Shown here piece after piece: positions 10,928 through 21,249 of a DNA stretch of 64,000 nt; the stretch's first letter is position 1; every line of letters begins with the position of its first letter. Position numbers and translations under genes: made by a program. The notes beneath the pieces were generated by a model. It was not told the DNA's origin, did no database searches, and worked only from the letters and a program-made list of their open reading frames with translations. Source of the DNA: Atherix ibis (lineage: Eukaryota; Arthropoda; Insecta; Diptera; Athericidae); NCBI GenBank assembly GCA_958298945.1, contig OY282609.1, forward strand, positions 31,531,212 through 31,595,211, written 5' to 3'.

Positions 10928-13425
10928 TAAAACTTTTCTTTTTACTAAAATTATTCTTTTTTAAATACATTATTTTCTTAAAAATCTAAAATAATACAGA
11001 TTAACAAGATCCATAATACACTAGCAGATAATTTAACAAACGAAAATAACATTAATAACTTCGTACCTAATATAATAGTCGATCCTTTATTGCAACATAT
11101 AAACATATTTTTTTATTATTATTTGTGGTATGGAAAGAAATCTTTTTCTGTATTTAAAAACAAAAGAAAAGAAAAATCCTCTGAGAAAAGTACTATATTC
11201 TCTTTATAATAAAAACCTCCTAATTATACCAGAAAGTATAGTAAATAAAACCAATTCTTATGCAGAGAAGAAGAAAAAAACCTTCTTTCGCTACGGTCTC
11301 AATAATGCATATCTCAATTGAGAAACAGAAAATTGGCAAATAAAATTAAAGCGAAAAAAAAAACATATCAGAAAAGTAAAGATTTATTTCCACCATCTAC
11401 AAAATAAAAACCAAACGTAAAAGAAAACGAAGGAAAAAAAAATTATGGAAAAGAATCTCATTCAAAATTTCCCATCGTTTGTTTATTGTTGAAAGCTGCA
11501 GCTGCCATCTCCCCAATATCCACCATCCACTAATACTACTACTCCCCATACAATCCTCTTCTGTTGGAGTGCTACTACCCACCCTCTCCCTCCCCCCTTC
11601 TCAATGGCCTTCTTCTTTCTTTACATCATCTTCAAAAATGTTAGGTAATGTTTTAAAAAATTCATTTTATTCGTAATCGTAGATCTTAATTTGATTCGTG
11701 TCAGATGTCAGAGTGGCTAAGGGTACTTAAGGAATATGTACAATATACGTTTTTGGGGGCAGCAGTAACTTACACTTTTACACTGTTTTTATTTTTCTTT
11801 TCGTTTTTTTCGTTTTTTTTTTTTGATGACTATGTCCAAAAGAAGACAAATAAACCTTTTTCTTGAAACTGCTGCCACTTAAAAGACAATAAAAATCTTT
11901 TAAATAAAATCCCCCAAAAAGAAGTTTATAAATCAACGAAAATAAAATACAATCACTTCCAGCTCCTTACCATTCCCCTTTCTCCTCTATCAAGACCATA
12001 TAAGTTATTTCAGTGTACAGTATTGTATTTTCGTAGCACTTGCGTTTCTGTCTGCCCCGGTGACCATGGAGTGGGGGAGAACTACTAACTCTGTTGACAT
12101 AATCCTCCAATAATATTTATACTGTGTAGACGAGAAGAGTCAAATTGGACTGTCTTATTGGGATCGCCCTTAACGGAATGTTGGCCGGCCAAAGTGAAAC
12201 CGACCCTTTCGATAGGAAAGAGGCTCGAAAATGTATTCACGAATATTTTCGATAGCAAGAGTCTCTGGAGCTGTGGAACGATGGAACCGGAATGTGGCTA
12301 GGCGGAATCCATCACATGGCATACGTTTTTACTTCCTTCGTTTGTTGGTTGGTTCTTCTTCACCGTTAGGGAAAATGACTTCTTATCGGCGTCGTCCTTT
12401 TACGAAAACGGATACTCATTCACATCGTAAAAAGTTCCCAGACAACGAGGTGTATTTAAAAAGTAAAAACGTTTTCCTATTTCCACAGTTTTCTAATGCA
12501 GTTTCTCACTTTTATTTTTTCCTTTTTTTTCTTCTTAGCTTTTATTTGGAAATCTTTTTTTCGCTTCTTCTTTTCTAACAAAAAAAGGTTTTTCTTCTTC
12601 TTTATTGTCCTTTTTCCCTCCCTCCCCTCCCACCTTGTAAAAAAGATTATTATTTACTTTAGGAAAAACTTTGGCGTTGATTATTATTGTTTTTATTATG
12701 GACAAGATTTTATTCGAAGAACATTTTGATTGCTTGATTATGGAGACTTAAAAACGAACGTGGAATCTTTTGAAGCGAAATTGTTTAAGAGAATTTTTTA
12801 TTACAAACGGTTTGGGAGTAGTTATTCTTTTGGTTTTTATATTATTTAAATTTTTTTTCCCGTATAATTTTTATATTCATATTTTTTTCCTTTTTATAAA
12901 TAATATAAATAAAAAGTATTGTTTATAATCTCTTTGTTGAGTGTGGGTGGGTGGCTTATAGTATAGTTTATAGTAATTATGGCACTATTTAGTTAATAGT
13001 TGTCTTTACGGAAGTTGTAGAATAATCTTGTGTCTGTGATTAAATAAAATTGTTATGTTTCTATTATCCCGTGATAAAAAGTACAATGAAACATTTTCTT
13101 TTGGAGTAAAATTTTTAATTTGATTCTCTTAAAAAACTGTGCATTGTTGAGTTCTTCGAAATATTCTTCAACTAAACTAATTTGTAAATAGTTCCAAAAT
13201 ATGTACAAAAACAAAATATTTTTTTAACTATTCTTTTATCTTATGCATACTCGTTAGTAAAGATTTATATTTGATATAAATGTGATTTGATAAGGATTAG
13301 AGAAATATACATTCGGTGAAAGCTGGACTATAAAATTGCATAGAACTTCTTCCTCCAAGTCCTCTTTTTACCCTTCTTTAACACTTAAATATGCTCCACA
13401 AAATTTAACAGTCTTTATTTTCTGT
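10928..13425. other. AT-rich DNA with one GC-richer block, unidentified
   Basis: Most of this is A/T homopolymer-rich. Two patches (about 11460-11620 and 12050-12480) are richer in C and G and contain open frames, for example 12231-12578. These encode no motif I recognise, and I see no convincing splice-site pattern or start context. They could be untranslated or regulatory parts of a host gene, but this is a guess. Confidence 0.4.
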
Positions 13426-14260
13426 CCAATTTAGTATCGACCTGTTTTTTTTCAAGGAATCTGTCAACGCAAACCTACACGATACATGGAGTTATCAAAT
13501 GGCCTTATGGTCGTGGCATTATATAAATGTTCTCTAGTTCCTGTCTAAAGAACCTTAGATAAAAAAAAAGTAATTTTATGCATTTCAAGTCAAGATCATA
13601 TCATCATCAAGGGTTGTTGTATCAAAGAAATCCAGATGTCCGAGCTTCGCGACGCGATATTTAAGGTCGTCTCTCGCAACATGTTTTTGCCGTCTTGGCT
13701 AACGACGTCACTCCATCGAAGAGAGATCCTATCTCCATTTAATTAAGAAAAAAAAGACGCAACCCAATAATTCCGTTTAAAAATCCTCTTTCGAACGGAA
13801 TTTTTCGTCCAATTAAGTATCGACCCAGTTTTTTCAAGGAAGCTGGCAACGCAACCCTACACGATACATGGAGTTATCAAATGGGCTAAATGATGGCCTA
13901 AATACCTTAGATTTAAAAAAAAGTAATTTTGTGGATTTCAGGTAAAGATAATATCATCATCAAGGGCACGACAATCGGGGGTAGGGCTTAGGCCTTTTGT
14001 ATCAAAGAACTCCAGATTTTCGGGCTTCCCGCCGCGATATTCAAGGTCGTCACTTGCAACATGTTTTTGCCGTCTTGGATAACGATGTCGCTACATGGAA
14101 GGCAGGTTCTACTTAATTAATAAACAAAAGACGCAACCCAATAACTCCGTTTAAAAATCCTCTTTCGAACGGAATTTTGCGTCCAATTAAGTATCGACCA
14201 GATTTTTTCAAGGAAGCTGGTAACGCAAACCTACGCGAGACAAGGCTTTGGCAAATGGTA
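13426..14260 (-). repeat. ~375-bp tandem repeat, 2.2 copies, of a retrotransposon 3' end
   Basis: Units begin at 13426, 13809 and 14183 with CCAATTAAGTATCGACC, giving periods of 383 and 374 bp; the third unit is partial. Landmarks such as ACGATACATGGAGTTATC, CAACATGTTTTTGCCGTCTT and AAAAATCCTCTTTCGAACG recur in each full unit. On the minus strand the third unit continues into the C-terminal coding region of a non-LTR element, so the repeated unit is the tail of that element. Copies differ by scattered substitutions and small indels. Confidence 0.8.
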
Positions 14261-14830
14261 GTGGCTCTATAAATTTCTTCTATTTCTTGTCGCACACCAC
14301 TTATGTCACCCTGAAATTGGAAGCGAGTGTAGGCTTGGACTTTTGTGATTTTTAGTTTTTTCGAATCATCCAATAAAAGTCATAGATGGGCATGAAAAGA
14401 AAAGGTGAGAAATTGTCTCCTCTTCCTCTTTGACTTTACAGATACAACAGAAGCTATTTGCGGGGATACCTAGTCGTGTAGCGCATCTTCCTAGTATGCA
14501 ATGACCTGTAATGATTCCGGTCAGCATGTTTGTATGAGCCGTAGATGTCCTTAGTAGGCCAGATCATTCTAGACATGATCACGAATCAAGATTGCTCCAA
14601 CTCACGCTCGCCAGCTTTACTGAATTCATGTGTGCCTCCTCTGTCTCTGTAACAGTAGGCGAATCTAGCCTGTTACCATTACTTGTTAACTCATCCACTC
14701 TACGGTATCCTGGAATTTCCTATATCCGAGAACCTAACATACGTGAACATCGCATTGGTTGCAATCTCATTCAGAGATCTTTGGCAGTGCTTCAGAGCCC
14801 TCGACCTCATTCAGAATGGGTGATTTAAGC
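14113..14830 (-). pseudogene. non-LTR retrotransposon ORF2 C-terminus (RNase H end and zinc-finger-like region)
   Basis: Reading the minus strand from 14830 down, there is a degraded RNase H end (GYRRVDELTSNGN, compare GHxGIxGNExADELA). Then comes a readable block with TGIITGHCILGRCATRLG and IPANSFCCICKVKEEEETI followed by SHLFFSCPS. This matches the CxxC...H...C region after RNase H in several insect non-LTR families, usually written LTGHCxLGxHAxRLG. The last frame, 14373-14113, ends LRLLFIN. The element is 5' truncated, with its tail repeated downstream. Family placement is by motif only. Confidence 0.65.
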
Positions 14831-15497
14831 CCGACTCTCGGTAAAAATGACGATTTCCATATTAGATATTGCATTCATCGAAAACCAAGCTGGCCCCTTC
14901 CTTGTTCGTTCCATTAAAAGAAATTTAATTATTATATTCGTATTTTGAAATATTGCAAAAATATTGATTATCAAAAAAGGAAGAAAAAGTATTAAAAGTG
15001 TATTTGTCAAATATTGTGCAAGTGTTTTTTTTTAGATAAAATAAAGCTTTTTTTGAAACTTTTTAAAGTAAAAATTGGCTTAGAAAAAGATTGAAATTTT
15101 ATTGCGTCAATTTTCAGAGAAATTTCAGCGGAAAAATTATTTAAATTCAATGAAAAAAAGGAAGTGTTGCTCTTTTTTGTTTTATCCAAAGCAAGCTAGA
15201 GCTACACTTTTACGCAAATAATAATTCAAACTGAAAGAACCTCTAAATGAAAAACGTTTTGGAGTAGATAGAGTCTACTGCGTTTTTTTTTATATAAGAT
15301 ATTAGGATAATTAGGTAAATCTTTGAAAATCTTACTTTGGGGAAGAGTTGACGATTCAGGATTATTTTCTATAACGTAGTAATAAAAGGCTAAAAAAACA
15401 CTTGATAGTAAAATATTGTAAAAATTGAATGGATAAGAAGTCGAAGAAACGGCAGAAGTAGTCAGACCAAGAGTAGTCGCGTCAATCTAATAATTTA
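14831..15497. other. AT-rich DNA, nothing recognised
   Basis: Spacer between the non-LTR fragment and the nested mariner block. No coding or structural signal was seen. Confidence 0.5.
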
Positions 15498-16210
15498 TTG
15501 GGTTGGCAACTAAGTGATTGCGAATTTGAAATAATTCAATTCGATATTTTCCGTTTTTGTCGATGACCCTTTGTCATCTTTCAGGCAGTGTTATAATGCC
15601 GCGTTCGTAAAACTTATTACTTTTGCTAGCAAAAAACTGAATTAAATGTGATTTTACATTATCAGCGTCATTAAAAATTTTACCATTTAAGGAGTTCTGC
15701 ATGAAACAAAATAAATGGTAATCTGAAGGCGCTAGGTCAGGGCTACATCCCAAACTAATTCCAATAATTTTTAGCGAGTGACCCAAGATGTGTCATGCTG
15801 GAAAACAACACCCTTACGATTTGACAATTCTAGGCGTTTTTCTTGAACTGCATTGCTCAGTTTGACGAGTTGTTGAACGTACACGATAGAATTAATCATT
15901 TGGTTTTTTGGTAAAAGTTCAAAGTGCAAAATTCCTTTATAACCCCACCAAACTGACAGCATAATCTTCTTTTGTTGCATCTCAGCTTTTGATGTTGTCT
16001 GAGGTGGTTCATCTCGCATCACCCACGATCGTTTCCGATTAACGTTGTTGTCAACTATCCACTTTTTGTCGCCAGTTATCAGTCGTTTCAGAAATAGATC
16101 CGTTTCGTTGCGTTTCAGAAGCGAATCGTAGATGCTACCAGGTGTATAAGCTTAAATCTGCTGTTTTTTTAGTCAAAAACAAATTTATTCAAAGTACTTG
16201 CCTTCGCTAG

Positions 16211-17210
16211 CTACACATTTTTCTCATCTCTCGGGCAATTTGTGTATGCCATGCCAAAAAAAATCCTACTCTTTCGAGGCAAACCACTCATCAAGCCATT
16301 TGCGGACGTCTTCGTAGGAATCGAAGTGCTGCTCAGCGAGCACGTGGCCCATCGACAAAAACAGGTGGTAGTCGGAAGGGGCAGGTCTAGTGAATAAGAG
16401 GGGTGGGGTAGCACCTCCCAGTTGAGTGTTTCCAAGTAGTTTCGGACCATTTTTGACGTGCGCAATGGTGCGTTGTCGTGGAGGAATATCAGCTTGTCAT
16501 GTCTTTGTTGATAATCCGTCCTTTTTTCGCGCAGAGCACGGTGCAATTTGATCAGTTGTTGGTGGTAGTGGTTGGCATTGACAGTTTCAACAAGTTTCAA
16601 CATCTCATAGTAGACGATACCCTGCTGATCCCACCAAACGCACAGTATCGTCTTCCGTCCGAAGCGATTTGGTGTTGGGGAATATGTTGATGGTTGGCCG
16701 GGATCAACTCACGTTTTATTGCGTTTAGGATTCTCGAAATATATCCACTTTTCATCGCCTGTCACAATCCGATGCAGGAACGACTTTTTTTTGTATCTGG
16801 CGAGGAAGATTTCTCATGTTTTTGGGCGTCGCTCCATCTGCCTACCATATCGCTCAATTCATGCGGCACCCATTTTTCGATCTTTTCAATCTTCCTCATG
16901 GCACGCAGACGCATGGAAATGGCTGGTTGAGTAATACCCAATTGCTCCATGAGCATTTTTTGCGATTGGGTATCGTCTTCGTCCAAAAGAGCCTGCAATT
17001 GATGGTCCTCAAACCTTCCTAGGCCGATTTTCACGCTTCTGGTCCCACAAGTCAAAATTGCCGTCTTTGAACTCACGTTGTTTCCGATAAAGCACTGTCA
17101 CCATATGCCTCCATAAGCATTCGAAGCGATTCGGCATCTGATTTCTTCAAATTGAAGCAGAAAAGCAGAGTTTTCCGCATATGCTCCTTTTCTGGCACAA
17201 AACTAGACAT
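16211..17210 (-). pseudogene. Mos1-like transposase, decayed
   Basis: It starts MSSFVPEKEHMRKTLLFCF then NLKKSDAESLRMLMEAYGD, the typical start of mauritiana-type transposases. A deletion removes part of the first helix-turn-helix. QLQALLDEDDTQSQKMLMEQ, WVPHELSDM and RFLHRIVTGDEKWIYF-like blocks follow in shifting frames. KLIFLHDNAPLRTSKMV holds the second catalytic Asp; the third region reads SLDLPLPTTTCFC where SPDLAPSDYHLF is expected, so the third Asp is out of frame. It ends near 16211 with NCPRDEKNV. Confidence 0.85.
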
Positions 17211-17351
17211 GATTACCAAAGGAAAAATGTATGTTGTTGTACGAAATTGCTGAAAATGTGCACTGATTAATGTTGACAGATGTCAAACTCATAAAAAACA
17301 ATGATGGCGTGCCCATGATAGCTTAATACGCTCACTAACGCCATCTATGAC

Positions 17352-17838
17352 CAAACAATTAATTTTTGACAGCTGCTTTGCTTGCACGTGTTTTGACTCG
17401 TCTTCGATTTTTGCCCATTCCAAAAAATGGATCAAAGAATCTGTTTTGGGAACAAGAAAAAGTTACAGGGGGCCAGATCTGGAATACGCCAGAAACGGCC
17501 AAAAATTCGCGGACAAGCAACGATGCGTGAGCAGGGGCGTTATCATGGTGCAAAAGCCAATTTCTGTTGTTCCATAAATCCGGGCGCTTCTGGCGCATAA
17601 CTTGCAGGTAATATTCCTTATTGACCGTTCTACCCTGTGGCAAGAACTCATGATGCACCACGCTCCTGTAATCGAAGAAAACTAAGCAAAACCTTCACAT
17701 TCGACCGAACTTAGCGCGCTTTTTTCGGTCTTGGCTCGTGCGGCAGTTTCCATTGGGATGATTGTGCTTTGGTTTCCACCACGTCATAACCATAAACCTA
17801 TGATTCGTCACCAGTTATGACCCTCTGGATCAAATTTG
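17352..17838 (-). mobile_element. inner fragment of the long-inverted-repeat mariner (innermost layer)
   Basis: It begins at TTAATTTTTGACAGCTGC, inside the long arm of the family described at 20098-20959, and ends inside its transposase (GTTATGACCCTCTGGAT). Both true ends are missing. It contains the family's diagnostic rearranged junction, GAATCTGTTTTGGGAACAAG. The host element's sequence GACCAAACA is present on both sides, which looks like a short duplication at the join. Since mariner insertion duplicates only TA, simple transposition does not explain this join. Confidence 0.85.
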
Positions 17839-18334
17839 ACCAAACAGGGGATTTAAGCTGATACACGCGGTAATGCGTTGCGTCAAATGAATTTCCTTAA
17901 GCTGATGACGAATCCATAAATCGAGTTTCTTAACATAGCCAAGCTGTTTTAATTTTTTTTAAATTCATGTATACGATACATTGAGTTTCTCTGCAATCTC
18001 ACGTATTGTGTTATGATGATCTGAATTTACCAAACCAATTTCTTTCAAGGCTTCATTCCCATATACTGCACATAACTTCTTATGTACCTGCGATGCGTTC
18101 TTGCCTTTTCGGAAATAATACAATAAAATATGTCTTAAATGCACGTCTTTCCCTTCCATTTTTAAATATATATAAAAACAAAACTAAATAACTAAACGAT
18201 ACAATTTTTTATTAAATTAAAGGCACAAGTCTAAACAACAAGAAAAGAATATAAGTTAGGTGCTTTGAACACGTTGACATAACAAAAGAATATACTAATA
18301 CCATCTATTGGCAATCACTTAGTTGCCAACCCAA

Positions 18335-19740
18335 TATTTCTGTTGCACAATTCTTCATAAAATATTATCTTTGAATACATTGGAAAAATATTAAAATTTT
18401 TCTATTGCAAATCGTGTATGCTTTTAAGGGCCTTACCCCATTTTCTGTTCATACTATCATAAATAATAGCAATTATTAATTCAAATTCTAATTCGTTAAT
18501 AATCATACAACCTGTTCACCACCTCCTACAGACTTAAATAGTTTAAATTTCTCTGCCCCAAAGCGCCATCATCTCCATACGGTTCCTCGTCTAGGCATTC
18601 AAATTTGTTGAATACATGCGATAATAGCGGGTAATAAATCGTTCGGATCATTGAAATATCGTGTCTGCAGCTTGTGGGGCAATTTATCTCTCCAGCTTAC
18701 CCAACCACATAACAACACCTTCTGCTATATTCCCGGTCTCCAGTTTTTACTTCTCAGTTCCTTAATCGATAATACTAGAGAGTGGATAGCAACTTGTTCC
18801 ATTTTATATATATTGTACCTACTCCACATTACCGACAGTATTGCACTTTTTAAGCCTTCGGGTTGTTCGATTTCTTAGGAGTATATATTTAAAAAAAATG
18901 AAAATATTTTAAAATTTTCCCAACAGAAAAGAAACGAATAATTTTTAGTATCCGAACAGATGTTTTATGATAAATTTTTTAAATTTCTTACGGAAAGTCC
19001 AAACGTAGTCAAAGATTTCTCTCTAAAATTTCTTAAAGGATTTTAATAGCTCAAATGACTGCTGGGGTATTTTTAGAAATGAAATAATTTAAGAGAGTTG
19101 TTCCCAAATCTAATGGTTAATTCAAGAACTACCCCAACCCTCTTATATTTTTCAATGTATTCTGGATTTTCCAAACTATAATAATTTCTGAGATTTTTAG
19201 CTAGTCTCAAATTATGACGTTTTTCTAGTTTCGGTTTTTCAGTAATTTTCTCTATTAAATATCGTTCCTTAGTCTAGTTTTTTTTTCATGGGCAATATTT
19301 TTAAAATTATTATTTTTTGTTAAACTGATGCCACTAATGAGTGCACTCTCATGCGAGTGTAATTCTCAGATTGTTCGTCAGTTGCATAAGAACTATGAGT
19401 AAGCTGTCATTTTCAGAAATTATATTTTGCATCCAAATTGCGAGTGAGAAAATCTTCAAGGGGAAAGATTTCGATTTTTCCTTACAAAACTTTTTCTCCT
19501 CCCTAAAATTATTTGGGTCGCTAAAAAAATTTTCGGCCATATTATATTCAAACCAACATGATTTTGTGTCTTCTAGGTCGACAACAACAAATTTATTAGA
19601 ATTGAAATATTAAAGTTATTAGCAATTTCCAAAAGAGAATTTCCAAAAAGACGTGTGATAGAAAATTAATGTTAATTTTATTTATTCTCATGCATCAAAG
19701 TTGTTCTATTCAAAATGCACTTTTTCCTGCAGTGCTAGAA
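18335..19740. other. AT-rich DNA, nothing recognised
   Basis: No element ends, RNA genes or coding motifs were recognised. Open frames are short and of background composition. Confidence 0.5.
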
Positions 19741-20097
19741 GGATTCAACTGAAATCGCCTTCAGATCCTCGGTTACTATCATTTGGATCTTCAGATCCTC
19801 GGTTACTATCATTTGGACAAAAACCAGCTGAATAGAAGACTGGGAAAGAACAGTCATCCTTTTTTTTGTTGAGAAAAACTCCTCGAAAAATATGGTCGCA
19901 ACACAGAGGAGGAGGTGTCATTACGGAGAAATCAAATGTCTGCATATCCGATCTTACGCAAGGACTTTACGTGTTAATCGCCGGTATAATCATCACATGA
20001 GCTGTCACTCGTTTCACAATTTTATCAGGCCTCCCTCGTATTCCACTCCTTACAGCCCTACAAAAATGCTTTAAGTCATCGCTCTTGATAAGGAATA
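19741..20097. repeat. unclassified segment with a 36-bp tandem duplication
   Basis: CTTCAGATCCTCGGTTACTA plus about 15 further bases occurs twice in tandem at roughly 19758-19818. On the minus strand this falls in an open frame (19945-19745) whose product contains the pair PNDSNRGSED / PNDSNRGSEG. I do not recognise the protein, and it may be chance. The segment is GC-richer than its surroundings and ends at the TA target of the next element. Confidence 0.5.
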
Positions 20098-20959
20098 CGA
20101 GGTCTGTTCAAAAAGTATTTCCGCGGGTTACGTATATTCGATTTTTGATTTTTTGTGGCGTTATATTGGTAGTCATGTCTCTCACTTATGCCGACAAGTT
20201 CGGTCATTTTGAATGTTCAGTTAATTTTTGAGAACTGCTTTGCTTGCACGTGTTTTGGCTCGTCTTCGATTTTTGCCAATTCCAAAAAATGGATCAAAGA
20301 ATCTGTTTTGGGAACAAAAAAAAGTCACAGGGGGCCAGATCTGCGGAATACGGTGGCTGCGGCATTATTAGTGTGTTGTTTTTGGCCAAAAATTCGCGAA
20401 CAATTTCACGGACGTTATCATTGTGCAAAACCAAATTTCTGTCCTTCCATAAATCCGGGCGTTTCTGCCGCATTTCTTGCAGATAATATTCCTTATTGAC
20501 CGTTCTACCCTGTGGCAAGAACTCATGATGCACCACGCTCCTGCAATCGAAGAAAACTTTAAACAAAAGCTTCACATTCAACCGAACTTGGCGCGCTTTT
20601 TTCGGTCTTGGCTTGTGCGGCAACTTCCATTGGGATGATTGAGCTTTGGTTTCCACGTCATAACCATAAACCCATGATTCGTCAACAGTTATGACCCTCT
20701 GGAGCAAATTTGGGTCATCGCGGACAGAGTCCAACAGCTCCTTAGCAATTTTAATGCGATGCTGTTTTTGGTCGAAAATGGGCAAAAATCGATGACGAGC
20801 CAAAACACGCGCAAGCAAAGCAGCTGTCAAAAATTAACTGAACATTCAAAATGGCCGAACTTATCGGCATAAGTGAGAGACATGAGTACCAACATGACGC
20901 CATAAAAAATCGAAAACCCGCGGAAATTCAAAATTTGCTATATTTTTGAACAGACTTCG
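20098..20959 (-). mobile_element. mariner derivative with ~183-bp inverted repeats
   Basis: TA flanks at 20096-20097 and 20960-20961. The outer ends read CGAGGTCTGTTCAAAAAGTA and, inverted, CGAAGTCTGTTCAAAAATAT. The similarity between arms then continues, with small gaps, over 20098-20281 and 20777-20959, far longer than the roughly 30 bp usual for mariners. The arm carries the 5' leader and the first codons of the transposase. On the 3' side the authentic gene end, still present at 34719-35608, has been replaced by an inverted copy of the 5' end. The junction is at GAATCTGT/TTTGGGAACA near 20300. Confidence 0.9.
20294..20830 (-). pseudogene. transposase core of the long-inverted-repeat mariner
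   Basis: An uninterrupted 178-codon frame covers the catalytic part. It has FDQKQHRIKIAKELLDSV, then the first Asp in VTVDESWVYGYDVETKA (VTGDE in relatives), and VKLLFKVFFDCRSVVHHEFL and PQGRTVNKEYYLQEM. LHNDN holds the second Asp, after which a few codons normally reading APAHAS are missing. SADLAPCDFFLFPK has the third Asp. It starts inside the arm, so its first ~25 residues are translated leader, and the helix-turn-helix domain is deleted. The C-terminal ~60 residues are replaced by arm sequence. It cannot encode a working enzyme. Confidence 0.88.
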
Positions 20960-21101
20960 TATATGCAAAAATTGTTTCGAATAAAGTGTCTTTAAAATAA
21001 TATTATTTTTAAAGTGTCTTTAAAATAACATTATTTTTTTAAAAAAAACTGCAATTTTGGTGTTTTAGTCAAATTGACTCATTTTAGGCAAAATAGGTAT
21101 A
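20960..21101. repeat. 28-bp duplication and dispersed repeat copy
   Basis: AAAGTGTCTTTAAAATAA occurs twice in tandem (about 20985-21035). Sequence 21045-21100 is a reverse-strand copy of 9486-9540. The chimeric element at 21102 lies directly against this repeat. Confidence 0.55.
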
Positions 21102-21249
21102 CCAGGTGTATAAGCTTAAATCCGCTGTTTTGTCATAGAAAGTAAAATCAAATTTATTCAAAGTACTTGCCCTTGCTAGCTTCATCGAAAATCGAATATA
21201 TATAACCCGCGAAAATTCAAAATTTGTGATACTTTTTGAACAGGCCTCG
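21102..21249. mobile_element. 148-bp chimeric element with ends from two mariner lineages
   Basis: TA precedes it (21100-21101) and follows it (21250-21251). The left ~80 bp, starting CCAGGTGTATAAGCTTAAAT, is the Mos1-like terminus through CTTGCCCTTGCTAGCT. The right ~67 bp, ending CTTTTTGAACAGGCCTCG, is the terminus of the long-inverted-repeat family. The join is near 21182. The two ends are not inverted repeats of one another, so neither transposase alone should recognise both. Confidence 0.82.

Larger units (their letters stand above)
16138..17870 (-). mobile_element. Mos1-like (mauritiana-type) mariner, middle layer
   Basis: The left end CCAGGTGTATAAGCTTAAAT follows TA at 16136-16137. 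The right end, GGATTTAAGCTGATACACGC then GG, precedes TA at 17871-17872 and is a slightly decayed version of the same repeat. Mos1-type elements of Drosophila also begin CCAGGTGTA, which together with the transposase supports mauritiana-type assignment. A piece of a third element (17352-17838) interrupts it 30 bp before its right end. It inserted in the outer element's transposase gene. Confidence 0.9.
15517..18159 (-). pseudogene. outer mariner transposase, split by insertion
   Basis: The N-terminal part, from ATG at 18159, reads MEGKDVHLRHILLYYFRKGK, then NASQVHKKLCAVYG. A deletion then fuses it to TIREIAEKLNVSYT of the second helix-turn-helix. The inserted element spans 16138-17870. The C-terminal part (16022-15540) has KKIMLSVWWGYKGILHFELL, a degraded second catalytic region (VVFQHDTS, where HDNA is usual), CSPDLAPSDYHLFCFM with the third Asp, and RGIITLPER. 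A TGA then replaces what is normally Trp before QRVIDKNGKYRI. Nonfunctional on several counts. Confidence 0.88.
15498..18334 (-). mobile_element. outer mariner of a three-layer nest
   Basis: The ends are a clear inverted pair: left TTGGGTTGGCAACTAAGTGA, right (inverted) TTGGGTTGGCAACTAAGTGA, with TA at 15496-15497 and 18335-18336. Removing the inserted element at 16138-17870 with one TA leaves about 1.1 kb, in line with a mariner carrying some deletion. Another mariner inserted at a TA inside the coding region, so this layer is older than the one inside it. Confidence 0.93.

Noticed and set aside
12231..12578. Possible host exon (RWNRNVARRNPSHGIRFYF...)
   Set aside because: No recognised family, no clear splice sites, and the open frame runs on into T-rich noncoding sequence; kept only as an unidentified block.
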